Source: Staphylococcus sp. KG4-3
GTDB lineage: Bacteria > Bacillota > Bacilli > Staphylococcales > Staphylococcaceae
Assembly: GCF_033597815.2 (NCBI RefSeq)
Contig: NZ_CP166245.1
Coordinates: 2,232,001 to 2,296,000, forward strand
Reading direction: 5' to 3'
DNA: 64,000 nt
Shown here piece after piece: positions 1-9,236 of the stretch; position 1 is the first letter of the stretch; every line of letters begins with the position of its first letter. The position numbers and the translations under genes are program-made. Below the pieces are notes generated by a model that was not told the DNA's origin, searched no databases, and saw nothing but the letters and a program-made list of their open reading frames with translations.

Positions 1-118
1 TTATCAAACAATATTGAAAATTGTTATAGTTTTTTCTATTTTTCACTATTTTTTCATGTATTTTCGATTATTTCAATATTATCTGAGTTAAAGCTACTAG
101 ATACGGATAAATAAATTT

Positions 119-151
119 AAGAAGCTAGAACATTTTATGCTCTAGCTTCTT
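119..151 (-). terminator. Terminator of the ABC-2 exporter operon
   Basis: An 11-bp perfect inverted repeat (AAGAAGCTAGA / TCTAGCTTCTT) with an 11-nt loop lies 12 nt past the permease stop codon. The flanks are A/T-rich on both sides, so it could also stop transcription entering from the left. Nothing else is recognisable in bases 1-118. Confidence 0.7.
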
Positions 152-162
152 ATTTTATTTTA

Positions 163-1404
163 TTAATTCTTTTTATTAAAAATGCGTTTCATCGAACTCA
201 CAAAACCTTTATCAAAACTTAAAATTGTATCTTTATAACTACGTACTGCAATCCATAATAATACAAATATCGTTATGATTGACAAGCCTACACTAACCAC
301 AATTTCCCAAGTCGCAACATCTGGTGTAGATGCTCTAACAAACATAACAAAGGGTGACATAAGCGGAATAAAGCTCACAATTTTCACAAGCAATGTATCT
401 GGATTCATCACACTAAATAATGAGATATAGAAAGCAATCATACTAACTAATGTCATAGGCATTAATGCCTGATTAATATCTTCAATACGGGACGTAATTG
501 ACCCGAGGATTGAGGCTAAAATTATATATGAAAAAATACCTATAATCAACGATACAAAACCTACAATAGCTAATTGAAGTGTTAGTTCATTGGGTTCTAC
601 TTTAAATCCTTGTAACATACCACTGATGTCAAACGTTAAGAAGCATATCACGCCTACTATTACAAAAATACTAATTTGTGTTAATGCTACTGCAATTACC
701 CCCGCCATTTTAGCAAAGAGATGGGTTACTGGCGATACACTTGTGATAATCATTTCGATGACACGTGACGTTTTCTCAGTTGCAATTTCCATTGCAACTT
801 GACTTGCGTAATTAAATATAATGAAGAACATGAGCATAATACCAAGATAAACGATTGCAGTATTAAAACCTTTTTGCGCTTCGCTTAGATTCGAACTTTT
901 AGCATTATTAGCAATTACTTCCGAGGAGACATCACTTTGGGCTTGTAATTGCTTTAGTTCTCCTTCAGATAAATCTAGACTATTAGCTACCAATTGAGTT
1001 TGAATCGTCGATAGTGTTGCCTTTAATTTTTGTTTATCTTGCTCTGAAACAGTATCTTTACTTAAAATTTTACCTGATAACTTTCTATTATCATTTAATT
1101 TAATGATATAAGCTTTATCTAATTTTTCGCTTTCCACTTGTGATCTAGCCTGTTTTTCAGATACTTTACTAAATTTCGCGCCTTCATCCAGTTGATGTCC
1201 CTGAGACTTTATAACTTTATAAATTTCATCATTAGACGATACTACCCCAACTTTATCTGGACCATCATCAAATAAATCAATAATTTTATTAATATTTGAT
1301 GCGCCAAGCATTAGAATTATCACTACAGCCGTGAATATCATAAATGATTTAGCTTTCACTTTATTTTTATAAGTTAGCGAAAATGTAGCCCAAAATTTAT
1401 TCAT
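163..1404 (-). CDS. ABC-2 type permease (NatB-like exporter subunit)
   Basis: Membrane subunit of an ABC-2 exporter, 413 aa. One membrane segment lies near residues 21-37. A largely hydrophilic external domain follows (about 40-180), then five or so membrane segments in the C-terminal half. The conserved cytoplasmic stretch EKTSRVIEMIITSVSP after the second membrane helix is typical of NatB/YhaP-type sodium or drug exporters. I chose the ATG at 1404, 6 nt after AGGTG; a GTG three codons upstream is less well placed. It overlaps the ATPase gene by 8 bp (ATGAATAA), which implies translational coupling. The substrate cannot be read from sequence; Na+ extrusion and drug or peptide export are both possible. 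Confidence 0.85.
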   Translation of the reverse strand: MNKFWATFSLTYKNKVKAKSFMIFTAVVIILMLGASNINKIIDLFDDGPDKVGVVSSNDEIYKVIKSQGHQLDEGAKFSKVSEKQARSQVESEKLDKAYIIKLNDNRKLSGKILSKDTVSEQDKQKLKATLSTIQTQLVANSLDLSEGELKQLQAQSDVSSEVIANNAKSSNLSEAQKGFNTAIVYLGIMLMFFIIFNYASQVAMEIATEKTSRVIEMIITSVSPVTHLFAKMAGVIAVALTQISIFVIVGVICFLTFDISGMLQGFKVEPNELTLQLAIVGFVSLIIGIFSYIILASILGSITSRIEDINQALMPMTLVSMIAFYISLFSVMNPDTLLVKIVSFIPLMSPFVMFVRASTPDVATWEIVVSVGLSIITIFVLLWIAVRSYKDTILSFDKGFVSSMKRIFNKKN

Positions 1405-2296
1405 GAATATCACCTACTTTTGCTATAAAGATTTCATTAAGTGATGGTTCTACAACTTGGAAACGTTTAACAAAGCCATATCGCGTAACAACATCATAAA
1501 TTTTTTCCGCAATCATTTCTGACTCAATGGTCGCTTTAATTTCTCGTTTATTTCTTTCTACATCTATCACCCCTGTAATAGCATCGATTTCAAGCATTTG
1601 ATGTTCTGTCTCAATAACTACACGTTTATGACCATGATTTGATTTCACTTCATCAATAGGTCCTGAAACAACAAGTTCCCCTTTATTTAAAATACAGACG
1701 TTATCGCAAAGTTCTTCGACATGCTCCATACGGTGTGAACTGTAAATAATTGTTGTTCCTTCATCATTTAAATCTTGAACTGCAGATTTCAGTAATTCCA
1801 CATTTACAGGATCAAGTCCACTAAATGGTTCATCTAAGATCAATAATTCCGGCTTGTGTAACATGCTTGCTAAAAGTTGAATTTTTTGTTGATTACCTTT
1901 AGAGAGAGCTTCAATTTTCTTTTCTCTATTTTCTTTAATGTTAAATCGATTTAGCCAATAATCAATTGCTTCAGTAATGTCTCTTGACTTCATGCCTTTT
2001 AACGTAGCCAAATACCGCAATTCATCTTCCACTTTCATCTTAGGATGTAAACCACGTTCTTCAGGTAAATAACCAATACGATTATATAATGATCTATCAA
2101 TTACTTTATCATTATATGTTATCTTTCCTTCTGTAATTGGCGTTAACCCCAAAATCATTCTAAAGGTTGTTGTCTTTCCTGCTCCGTTTCTACCTAAAAA
2201 ACCTAACATTTTTCCTTTTTCTAGCGAAAGTGAAATATCATTCACAGCAGTAAAATTTTTATATTTTTTCGTGACATGTTCAATAAGTAATGACAT
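1397..2296 (-). CDS. ABC transporter ATP-binding protein (NatA-like)
   Basis: ATPase partner of the overlapping permease, 299 aa. Walker A is GRNGAGKTT at residues 35-43. A degenerate signature, LSKGNQQK, sits near residue 130, followed by the Walker B region LLILDEP, a D-loop SGLDP and a switch-histidine region (SSHRMEHVEELC). The last ~80 residues match the C-terminal extension (DUF4162-type) common in NatA/YhaQ ATPases. A longer frame opens at 2335, but the ATG at 2296 has AGAGAGGGG about 10 nt upstream and begins just before the canonical first strand, so it is preferred. It heads a two-gene operon with the permease. Confidence 0.88.
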   Translation of the reverse strand: MSLLIEHVTKKYKNFTAVNDISLSLEKGKMLGFLGRNGAGKTTTFRMILGLTPITEGKITYNDKVIDRSLYNRIGYLPEERGLHPKMKVEDELRYLATLKGMKSRDITEAIDYWLNRFNIKENREKKIEALSKGNQQKIQLLASMLHKPELLILDEPFSGLDPVNVELLKSAVQDLNDEGTTIIYSSHRMEHVEELCDNVCILNKGELVVSGPIDEVKSNHGHKRVVIETEHQMLEIDAITGVIDVERNKREIKATIESEMIAEKIYDVVTRYGFVKRFQVVEPSLNEIFIAKVGDIHE

Positions 2297-2460
2297 GACA
2301 TACGGGCCCCTCTCTTTTGAAATTACTTTAGTCACATCATACCATTTATTCTATTACACATACATTTTAAATATTAAATTTTATAAAGGTATAACATTTA
2401 TTTTCAACAAAATGTATCACTCAATAAAACTCACAATGTCCTTAGCTTTACATTAAATAA

Positions 2461-2474
2461 TGTAAGCACTATCA
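2461..2474. promoter_or_regulatory. Candidate CcpA site (cre) upstream of araB
   Basis: TGTAAGCACTATCA matches the cre consensus TGWAANCGNTNWCA at every fixed position except the central G. It lies 62 nt before the araB start, a usual place for carbon catabolite control of a sugar kinase. CcpA binding is an inference. Confidence 0.5.
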
Positions 2475-2535
2475 TAAACTTAAATAAGGACTTCATACTT
2501 ATTGTTCACCAATAAAAAATAGGAGGCATAGCAAC

Positions 2536-4152
2536 ATGACTTATAGTATCGGCATCGATTATGGCACCGCTTCAGGTAGAGTGTTTTTAGTGGATACATC
2601 TAATGGAGAAATTATCTCTACCTATATAAAAGAATATTCACATGGCACCATCTCCGAATCTTTAAACGGTAACCCCTTACCACATAACTATTTTTTACAA
2701 CATGCTGAAGACTATACTTCAATTTTAGAAGAAGGCGTTAAACATGTATTAGACGATAGTAATATTAAACTAGATTCTGTTATTGGTATCGGCATTGATT
2801 TTACAAGCTGCACAATTGTGTTCTTAGACGAAGACTTCAAACCATTACATCTTAACCCTGAATTACAAGATAACCCACATTCTTATGTGAAATTATGGAA
2901 ACATCATGGTGCACAAGATGAAGCAACACAAATGAAAGAAGTCAGCGATGAAATAAATCCATCCTGGTTGGATTATTACGGACATAGTGTTAACAGTGAA
3001 TGGATGATACCAAAAATATTAGAAGTTAAACATAAAGCGCCCGAAATATTAAACCAAACTTCTTATATAATGGAAGCGGGCGATTACCTTGTAAGTTTAC
3101 TTACCGATAAAAATATTCGCTCAAATTGTGGCATTGGCTTTAAAGGCTTTTATAATGAAAAAGATGGCTTTAATTATGATTTTTTTGAAGCTGTAGACCC
3201 AGAGCTACCTGAAATTGTAAAAAACAAATGCGAAGCCCCTGTAGTACATATCGGTGAAAGTGCCGGTAATCTGAGTTTATTTTATCAACAATTGTGGGGC
3301 CTCTCTGCCAATGTTGAAATATCACCTTATATCATTGATGCTCATTCAGGTGTATTAGGCGTAGGTGCAATCGAACAAGGTGAATTTACGCCAGTAATTG
3401 GGACAAGTACTTGCCACCTTATGTTAGACCCTAAACAGCAACCTATTCCTGCGATAACTGGTTCTGTAAAAGATGCAATTATCCCTGGATTATATGCATA
3501 TGAAGCTGGACAAGCTGCAGTGGGTGATTTATTCAATTACGTTGCAGAACTCGCACCAAAAGCAATTGTAGATCAAGCTGAACAACAAGGACTTTCTATT
3601 TTTGAATACTTAGAAAAACTTGCTAGCGAAATAGCCATTGACGAGCAACATGTTACAGTGCTTGATTGGCATAACGGCAATCGTAGTATTTTGAGCGATA
3701 GTCATTTAACTGGAAGTATTTTTGGCTTAACTTTACAGACACCTTATGAAATGATCTATCGTGCCCATATCGAATCAACTGCATTTGGTACTAAAATGAT
3801 TATGCAACAATTTGAAAATAATAATATTCCGGTGCACACGGTATATGCTGCTGGTGGCATTCCAATTAAGAGCAATCTCTTAGTTGAAATTTATGCAAAC
3901 ATACTTAATAAAGAAATTGTAGTCATTGATTCAAGCAACGCTACTGCTTTAGGAGCTGCAATGTTAGGTGCAAATGTAGGTGGTGCATATGCATCATTAA
4001 AAGAAACTGTGCAACAAATGAAGCAACCTATATATTATCGTAAACAGCCAGAACCAGAAAAAGTAAAACAATATGAACTACTATTCCAAAGATATAAGTC
4101 ATTACATGACTTATTAGGTAAAACACACCCCAAACTTTCATATATTGATTAG
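2536..4152 (+). CDS. araB: Ribulokinase
   Basis: Phosphorylates L-ribulose (and probably related ribuloses) to ribulose 5-phosphate with ATP in the cytosol. The 538 aa fit the AraB branch of the FGGY kinases. The N-terminal phosphate-binding loop IGIDYGTASGRV is followed by the substrate-site region GIGIDFTSCT, and the C-terminal ATP domain carries GTSTCH, IDAHSG and AAGGIPIKSN. The start has AGGAGG 9 nt upstream. No araA or araD is adjacent, and terminators isolate it, so here it is a single-gene unit like the solitary araB I recall from S. aureus. It may act in a pentitol or ribulose salvage route rather than full arabinose use. Confidence 0.9.
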   Translation: MTYSIGIDYGTASGRVFLVDTSNGEIISTYIKEYSHGTISESLNGNPLPHNYFLQHAEDYTSILEEGVKHVLDDSNIKLDSVIGIGIDFTSCTIVFLDEDFKPLHLNPELQDNPHSYVKLWKHHGAQDEATQMKEVSDEINPSWLDYYGHSVNSEWMIPKILEVKHKAPEILNQTSYIMEAGDYLVSLLTDKNIRSNCGIGFKGFYNEKDGFNYDFFEAVDPELPEIVKNKCEAPVVHIGESAGNLSLFYQQLWGLSANVEISPYIIDAHSGVLGVGAIEQGEFTPVIGTSTCHLMLDPKQQPIPAITGSVKDAIIPGLYAYEAGQAAVGDLFNYVAELAPKAIVDQAEQQGLSIFEYLEKLASEIAIDEQHVTVLDWHNGNRSILSDSHLTGSIFGLTLQTPYEMIYRAHIESTAFGTKMIMQQFENNNIPVHTVYAAGGIPIKSNLLVEIYANILNKEIVVIDSSNATALGAAMLGANVGGAYASLKETVQQMKQPIYYRKQPEPEKVKQYELLFQRYKSLHDLLGKTHPKLSYID

Positions 4153-4170
4153 TAATTTTAGTATTATATA

Positions 4171-4222
4171 ATAAGGATAGGAGTCTGAGACATCAATGGA
4201 TGTCTCAGACTCCTATCCTTAT
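4171..4222. terminator. Bidirectional terminator, araB / DUF805
   Basis: A perfect 24-bp inverted repeat with a 4-nt loop (AATG) sits between convergent genes. T/A-rich flanks on both sides suit termination in both directions. Confidence 0.9.
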
Positions 4223-4253
4223 TTCTATATTCAAATACATAACTAACTATACT

Positions 4254-4955
4254 TTAATATTTAAAGTCATCTTGTTTGTTTTCTTGCTTTTTACTTTCAT
4301 CAAATGTCTTAACATCATGTTTAAATTGTTGTGAATGACGGTCATCATTTTGAACAGTCTCAGTATTGAATGAATTTGAGTGATTACTTTGCGTATGGTC
4401 TGAAGATTGAATATGTTGCCCATATTTATGACTACTGCCATATTTATTGGTTTTTCTTTCACTATCCAAACATGCAATGACAATCATATAAATACCTAAT
4501 CCTAGATTAAGCAATCCAAAGACAATAAGAATAATACTAGTTATTATATTTGTTTCATTCGGATCATTTTTCTCAATAACAAAATTAACCACATTAGCAA
4601 TCAATGAGATTCCCAAATAAACTAACGGCATGACCATTGTTCTACCTGTATCATGGAACCTTCTTATTAATATGGCCCAGTTCGGGATAAACGTAGCTAT
4701 AGAATAAATACACGCATATATTATACTTAATAGTAATAAAAGCACGCTTAGCCCTATTGTAGAATCAGCAGTCCCAGAAGCACTTGCTAAAAGCATAAAA
4801 AGACCTGTAAATCCTATTACAATTGCAGGCGACAAGAAAATAATATGCCATAATACCATAAACCAATATTCGCTTCTACGGGACCGACCAGTAAAGTTAA
4901 CATAGTTTTTCCAATATAATTTAAGCGCTTGTCCAAAACCTATTTTCCTCTCCAT
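4254..4955 (-). CDS. DUF805 family membrane protein with hydrophilic tail
   Basis: 233 aa. The opening segment (GFGQALKLYWKNYVNFTGRSRRSEYWFMVL) is the hallmark of DUF805, a bacterial inner-membrane family of unknown function. Membrane segments lie near 30-60, 70-100, 115-135 and 145-170. The last ~60 residues form a soluble tail rich in His, Ser, Gln, Asn and Lys, longer than the usual ~120-150 aa family members. The start is supported by GGGAG 5 nt upstream. It is a monocistronic unit between a shared terminator and its own upstream region. No function can be assigned. Confidence 0.8.
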   Translation of the reverse strand: MERKIGFGQALKLYWKNYVNFTGRSRRSEYWFMVLWHIIFLSPAIVIGFTGLFMLLASASGTADSTIGLSVLLLLLSIIYACIYSIATFIPNWAILIRRFHDTGRTMVMPLVYLGISLIANVVNFVIEKNDPNETNIITSIILIVFGLLNLGLGIYMIVIACLDSERKTNKYGSSHKYGQHIQSSDHTQSNHSNSFNTETVQNDDRHSQQFKHDVKTFDESKKQENKQDDFKY

Positions 4956-5154
4956 AATCTCCCTCTTTTCAATTTCATTTGTTTAAGATAAGATTTATTT
5001 TGTACTAGATTTTGATAGGTCATATGAAAAACCTATTAACCTTATCATAAAATAGTGTAACAAAATACAACCTTAGTAGTAACACAATTTTACAACTTTT
5101 TAAAAAAATATCGAAAAAATTTAAATTTACAAACTATATATTGGAGGGCAATTC

Positions 5155-5766
5155 ATGGATTTTATACAACGAAACACTGTCACAATTGCCAAAGACTTAT
5201 TAGGGGTGCGTGTAATCTATCACGACGAATTACAAACGTACACTGGCTATATAGTAGAAACAGAGGCCTATGTAGGAAAAAAAGATCGTGCAGCGCATGG
5301 ATTTAATGGCAAGCGAACGCCCAAAGTTGAATCATTATATAAAACTGGCGGCACTATATACGCGCACGTTATGCATACGCACTTGCTCATTAATTTTGTA
5401 ACCCAATTAGACGGTCAACCTGAAGGTGTATTAATCAGAGCAGTAGAACCTGAAGAAGGTATCGAAGCGATGTCACACAATCGAGGCAAATTAGGATTTG
5501 AATTAACAAATGGTCCCGGAAAATGGACTAAAGCATTCAATATTCCAAGACATCTAGACGGCTCTAAAATCAATGAAGGACGTTTACAAATAGATACTAA
5601 AAATAGAAGATATCCTAAAATAATTGAATCAAGTGGGCGTATAGGAATACCTAACAAAGGTGAATGGACAAATAAACCTTTACGTTTTACTGTGCAAGGC
5701 AATCCGTACGTTTCAAGAATGCGAAAATCTGATATGAAGCACCCTGATGAAACTTGGCGTGATTAA
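5155..5766 (+). CDS. 3-methyladenine DNA glycosylase (AAG/MPG family)
   Basis: Base-excision repair enzyme that removes alkylated purines (3-methyladenine, hypoxanthine and similar) from DNA. The 203 aa match the compact bacterial MPG fold. The start region A(K)DLLG, the catalytic motif [15 protein letters not shown] (Glu as general base), the YAHVMH strand and [11 protein letters not shown] are all present. The ATG is preceded by GGAGG. It stands alone, with a terminator after it. No SOS box was noticed upstream. Confidence 0.9.
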   Translation: MDFIQRNTVTIAKDLLGVRVIYHDELQTYTGYIVETEAYVGKKDRAAHGFNGKRTPKVESLYKTGGTIYAHVMHTHLLINFVTQLDGQPEGVLIRAVEPEEGIEAMSHNRGKLGFELTNGPGKWTKAFNIPRHLDGSKINEGRLQIDTKNRRYPKIIESSGRIGIPNKGEWTNKPLRFTVQGNPYVSRMRKSDMKHPDETWRD

Positions 5767-5797
5767 TACTGGCAGTAATAACTTTGACTCTATATTT

Positions 5798-5837
5798 AAT
5801 AAGAGGTTGAGACATATAATCGTCTCAACCTCTTATT
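5798..5837. terminator. Terminator after the glycosylase gene
   Basis: A 16-bp perfect inverted repeat (AATAAGAGGTTGAGAC and its complement) with an 8-nt loop, between convergent genes. Its GAGAC...GTCTC core resembles other terminators in this window. Confidence 0.85.
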
Positions 5838-5886
5838 ATTCGCTAAATAAACGTCATAATTACCCTTTAGCAATTTAGCTAAAATT

Positions 5887-7212
5887 TTATGATTTATTTT
5901 TATCACGATCTAACAACCCGAATTGAATTGTTATTATAGTACAAATCACAAATATTACTGGATAAAATGAATATTTTAATACTTCTAAGTAAGATACATC
6001 TCCGTATTGTTCTACCATTAACATTCCACTATCATGCGGTAAGACCATTAATGCACAACAAGCAAATATATCTAATAAACTTGCCATACGTTTTGGCGGA
6101 ACTTTGTATTCATCACCAATTTCTTTTGCAATTGGTGCAGAAATAATAATTGCTAATGTGTTATGCGATAATGCTGCAGAGAGCACACCAGACATTAAAC
6201 TGATTACATACTCTGCACTTTTACGTCCTTTAGCTTTCGCTTTCATTGCTTTAATGATCCAATCTATACCACCATAATATCGAATTAAAGCGACAAGTCC
6301 TGAAACTAAAAAGGCTACTAAAAAGATAGTAAACATACTTTCCATTCCATCGCCGATAGCTTTTGTGAACTGGAATATACCTAATTGGCCTTGTACGATA
6401 CCTAGAAGGCCCGCCATAGCAATTCCGATAATAAGCACAAGAATGACATCTAAACCAGCTATTGCAGCAATTAATACAAATAAGTAAGGTAAAATGTTGA
6501 TAAAATTATAACTTAAGTCCCCCTCCACTTTACCTGTACCACCAACAACAGCGTAGAAAATAGCTGTAATCACGGCAGCAGGCAATGCAATAAGGACGTT
6601 CATTTTGAATTTATCTCTCATCTTAGCTCCTACGCCATTAGTTGCAGCAATTGTAGTATCAGAAATTATAGATAAGTTATCACCAAAGTAAGCTCCTGCT
6701 ATAACAGCTGCACCAGCTGCTGCAACACTTAAATCAGCGGCTTGTGCTACTGCAACACCTACTGGAATAAAAGCGGCTTGTGCACCAGTTGAAGTACCTA
6801 ATGTTAATGCTGCAAAACCACTCATAATAAATATTCCAGGAATAAGTAAACTCGGTGGAATAACAGAAAGTCCCATATTCACCATAGCTGTTTTACCACC
6901 CATTTCAGATGTAACAGTCGAAAATGCACCCGCAAGCAGTAAAATTAGACCTAAATTTACTATTCCTGAATTACCTGCATGTTCAGTAAATATTTGTACT
7001 TTTTTAGTAAAGGCTGTTTTTCTATCATAACAAGTCCAAGCTATAACAATACCTATTAGTATTGCAACATGACGTGGCAATTGATCAAAGGCGTCTTCTT
7101 TACCTAGAATGGTAAAAGTAATTCCTACACCTATATATAACACTAAAAATATTACTAAAGGCAATAGCGCTAAGGCACCATATTGTTTTTCACTTCGCAT
7201 AGTTTGTTCCAT
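5887..7212 (-). CDS. NhaC-family Na+/H+ antiporter-like protein
   Basis: Integral membrane transporter of the ion transporter superfamily, 441 aa with about 11-12 hydrophobic segments. GTSTGAQAAFIPVGVAVAQAAD and the region GAYFGDNLSIISDTTIAA match the conserved substrate-site segments of NhaC-type antiporters. A mirrored second half (LSAALSHNTLAIIISAP, LPHDSGMLMV) reflects the internal repeat. It probably exchanges Na+ or an organic anion for protons; some relatives carry malate/lactate or amino acids, so the substrate is uncertain. The ATG has AAGGAG 8 nt upstream. It is transcribed alone, downstream of the terminator of the DUF4097 operon. Confidence 0.8.
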   Translation of the reverse strand: MEQTMRSEKQYGALALLPLVIFLVLYIGVGITFTILGKEDAFDQLPRHVAILIGIVIAWTCYDRKTAFTKKVQIFTEHAGNSGIVNLGLILLLAGAFSTVTSEMGGKTAMVNMGLSVIPPSLLIPGIFIMSGFAALTLGTSTGAQAAFIPVGVAVAQAADLSVAAAGAAVIAGAYFGDNLSIISDTTIAATNGVGAKMRDKFKMNVLIALPAAVITAIFYAVVGGTGKVEGDLSYNFINILPYLFVLIAAIAGLDVILVLIIGIAMAGLLGIVQGQLGIFQFTKAIGDGMESMFTIFLVAFLVSGLVALIRYYGGIDWIIKAMKAKAKGRKSAEYVISLMSGVLSAALSHNTLAIIISAPIAKEIGDEYKVPPKRMASLLDIFACCALMVLPHDSGMLMVEQYGDVSYLEVLKYSFYPVIFVICTIITIQFGLLDRDKNKS

Positions 7213-7268
7213 AAATGAACTCCTTATTTCCTAGGTATTTTATATGATATATATGGTAAATCAAAAAA

Positions 7269-7298
7269 GAGATAATGTCATTTTATATACATTATCTC
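7269..7298 (-). terminator. Terminator of the padR operon
   Basis: A 10-bp inverted repeat (GAGATAATGT / ACATTATCTC), followed on the minus strand by six T residues, just past the DUF4097 stop. Confidence 0.8.
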
Positions 7299-7313
7299 CA
7301 CTTTCAATATTTA

Positions 7314-8114
7314 CTATTTAATTGTCACATCACCTGTATCTGTTATAATCTTAATTAAATTCTCACCGTTACCAATTTTTTTATTTTTTAATTTACTATT
7401 TTCAATATTTAAATTTCCAATATCACTACTAAAGTCTATTAGTGTGTTCTTAGGTTGAAGTTTTCCATAATCCAACACAACATCTCCAGTATCTGTATCA
7501 ATATTTGTAGGTTTATCTATAGGCGTATCTTCTATCGTTAACTGTCCGGTATCCGTTTCAAATTCCCCTTGATTATACATAGTCTTCTCTAATAATATAC
7601 TAGCAACATCGCTAGAAGCCTTTAGTTTATTATACTTAGAATTTTTAATTGTTAGCTCACCAACATCTGAATATACATATGCTTGCTCTGCTTCAATATT
7701 GTTTAATTCGATTGAACCATTACTTGAATCAAGCTTCATACCTTCCAAACGTTTAGGTACTGTTATAACAACGTCGTTCTTTTTAATTCCTAAAAATGAC
7801 AAATTAATATTAGATGTCTGATTATTATCTGTAAGTTTTAATTCACCTTTATTTATCTGAGCATCAATTTTAGTCTGTTCATTTGAACCTTCAGAAGTTA
7901 CTTTAAATTTATCTCCATGTTTTACTTTGAGATTGCTATGCTCAAAATTAACTTTTAATGCTTTAATATCACTTTCTTTATATGACTTATTAAAGTTTGT
8001 TGTTACATCCTTTGCTTTTTCTTGTTCAATTTTAAATTGTTTAATTGCCCCTAGTGCACAAACTACTGTAATGACTAACCCAATTATAAAAGCAAATACT
8101 AATACTTTTCTCAT
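7314..8114 (-). CDS. DUF4097 family membrane-anchored beta-solenoid protein
   Basis: 266 aa with one N-terminal membrane anchor (residues 4-22) and an outside-facing repetitive domain. The repeats alternate short strands ending in DTGDV, DTGQL, SDVGEL and SDIGNL, the signature of DUF4097 (LiaG-like putative adhesin). Such proteins commonly sit with PadR regulators and DUF1700 membrane proteins in envelope-stress loci. It is the third gene of the padR operon and overlaps the DUF1700 gene by 4 bp (ATGA). A role in sensing or buffering envelope stress is inferred from related loci, not shown here. Confidence 0.82.
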   Translation of the reverse strand: MRKVLVFAFIIGLVITVVCALGAIKQFKIEQEKAKDVTTNFNKSYKESDIKALKVNFEHSNLKVKHGDKFKVTSEGSNEQTKIDAQINKGELKLTDNNQTSNINLSFLGIKKNDVVITVPKRLEGMKLDSSNGSIELNNIEAEQAYVYSDVGELTIKNSKYNKLKASSDVASILLEKTMYNQGEFETDTGQLTIEDTPIDKPTNIDTDTGDVVLDYGKLQPKNTLIDFSSDIGNLNIENSKLKNKKIGNGENLIKIITDTGDVTIK

Positions 8115-8671
8115 TTAGTAGCACTCCCCTTTACTACTTTAATATTCCATTTCAAATATTTAACACATAAAATGTAAAAACCTTTTGTAACCAAGTACGT
8201 TAAAACAAACAATATAAGACCTAAACCAAACAAAACACCTGTCGTATATACTTCAAGTAACATGATCTCTTGAAACCCTGCTATAGCACCTTTGACTAAT
8301 AATGCAATAGGTGCAAATATAAAACTAAGTGTTGTTACAATTAATGATAATGCAATACTTAGAATGATTACAAAAGGGATTAAAATAACGAAAAAATTGA
8401 GTATACTTAAACCCATTACTGATAAAACCGCATGACTCACATCACCAATATTATTACTTTTTTCTGCCTTTTCTATTGCTGCATTTGCATTTAATTCTTT
8501 CGCTAATTGTTGTGGATCACCTAGTTCTTCTGAAATTTGTTTTTCAGTCTTCCCTTCTTCCATCCCGCTATAAAAGTGCGTATCGTATTCATTTATAATA
8601 TCTTGACGTTCATTGTCATCTAAATGCTTTAAATGTTTATGCAATATTTTAAGATACTCCGTTCTACGCAT
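8111..8671 (-). CDS. DUF1700 / HAAS-domain membrane protein
   Basis: 186 aa. The N-terminal helical domain (TEYLKILHKHLKHLDDNERQDIINEYDTHF, then EEGKTEKQISEELGDP) is the HAAS/DUF1700 signature, and three or four membrane segments follow from about residue 75. In related loci this domain pairs with a PadR regulator, and its cytosolic helices may bind the regulator. A GTG three codons upstream is rejected because AAGGAG lies only one base before it. The ATG at 8671 has that site 10 nt upstream. The 8-bp overlap with padR (ATGCGTAG) implies coupling. Confidence 0.85.
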   Translation of the reverse strand: MRRTEYLKILHKHLKHLDDNERQDIINEYDTHFYSGMEEGKTEKQISEELGDPQQLAKELNANAAIEKAEKSNNIGDVSHAVLSVMGLSILNFFVILIPFVIILSIALSLIVTTLSFIFAPIALLVKGAIAGFQEIMLLEVYTTGVLFGLGLILFVLTYLVTKGFYILCVKYLKWNIKVVKGSATK

Positions 8672-8987
8672 TAACGTCACTCTCCTTAATAAATTGATTC
8701 ACGGCTGCTGTAAATGCTCCCCATTCATCTAATAATAAATTTAATCGTTCATTACCTTGATTAGTAATTTTATAATATTTCCGTGATGGTCCTTCTGTTG
8801 AAGGTTGGTAGTAAGTAGTTAATTCCCCACTTTTAACTAATCTTCTGAGTAATGGGTAAACTGTTCCTTCAGCAATAGTCATATACCTTGATATATTTTG
8901 AACAAGTGAATAACCATATTGATCATCCTTTTTAACTATGAGTAAAACGATAAGTTCTAATGCACCCTTTTTAAATTGGCTATTCAT
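8664..8987 (-). CDS. PadR family transcriptional regulator
   Basis: 107 aa, the short PadR subclass: a winged helix (KKGALELIVLLIVKKDDQYGYSLVQNIS, TIAEGTVYPLLRRLVKSGEL, then the wing with GPSRKYYKIT) and a single C-terminal dimerisation helix. It likely represses its own operon in response to an envelope or ligand signal. It is the first of three overlapping genes, and two near-identical dyads bracket its promoter. AGGAGG lies 6 nt before the ATG. Confidence 0.88.
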   Translation of the reverse strand: MNSQFKKGALELIVLLIVKKDDQYGYSLVQNISRYMTIAEGTVYPLLRRLVKSGELTTYYQPSTEGPSRKYYKITNQGNERLNLLLDEWGAFTAAVNQFIKESDVNA

Positions 8988-9014
8988 TAATGTCCTCCTT
9001 ATAATTTAAATCAG

Positions 9015-9077
9015 TACTATACATTACACAGTAGCTTCGAATAAAATATAACACACACTACTATACATTACAAGGTA
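9015..9077 (-). promoter_or_regulatory. padR promoter with two matching dyad operators
   Basis: On the minus strand a -35 TTGTAA (9068-9073) and a -10 TATATT (9045-9050) are spaced 17 bp. Two 19-bp elements, 9015-9033 (minus-strand reading TACTGTGTAATGTATAGTA) and 9059-9077, share 16 of 19 bases and are imperfect palindromes ending TAC(T/C)...AGTA. One covers the -35 and the other lies just after the -10, as expected for autorepression by the adjacent PadR protein. The binding itself is inferred. Confidence 0.65.
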
Positions 9078-9236
9078 CTGAGTTATAATTTGTTGTTCGA
9101 GTTGCAAACGACCCCTGCCCTTAAAGTTTTTATGCGATAAAAGTACTTTCGCTTTGTTTTTTACTTAAATTTTTTTATAATCATTTCTATTACTATCATT
9201 CTGATTTTCAAAAATGTATAATCGAAATTACGGGTT
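9078..9236. other. Intergenic stretch with a hairpin and T-runs
   Basis: Non-coding DNA between the divergent padR and gltS. It contains an imperfect hairpin at 9123-9149 (AAAGT/ACTTT outer, TTTTAT/ATAAAA inner, GCG loop), followed by T-rich runs. This could be a short transcribed leader or small RNA terminator on the plus strand. No promoter assignment is firm and no known riboswitch was recognised. Confidence 0.3.
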
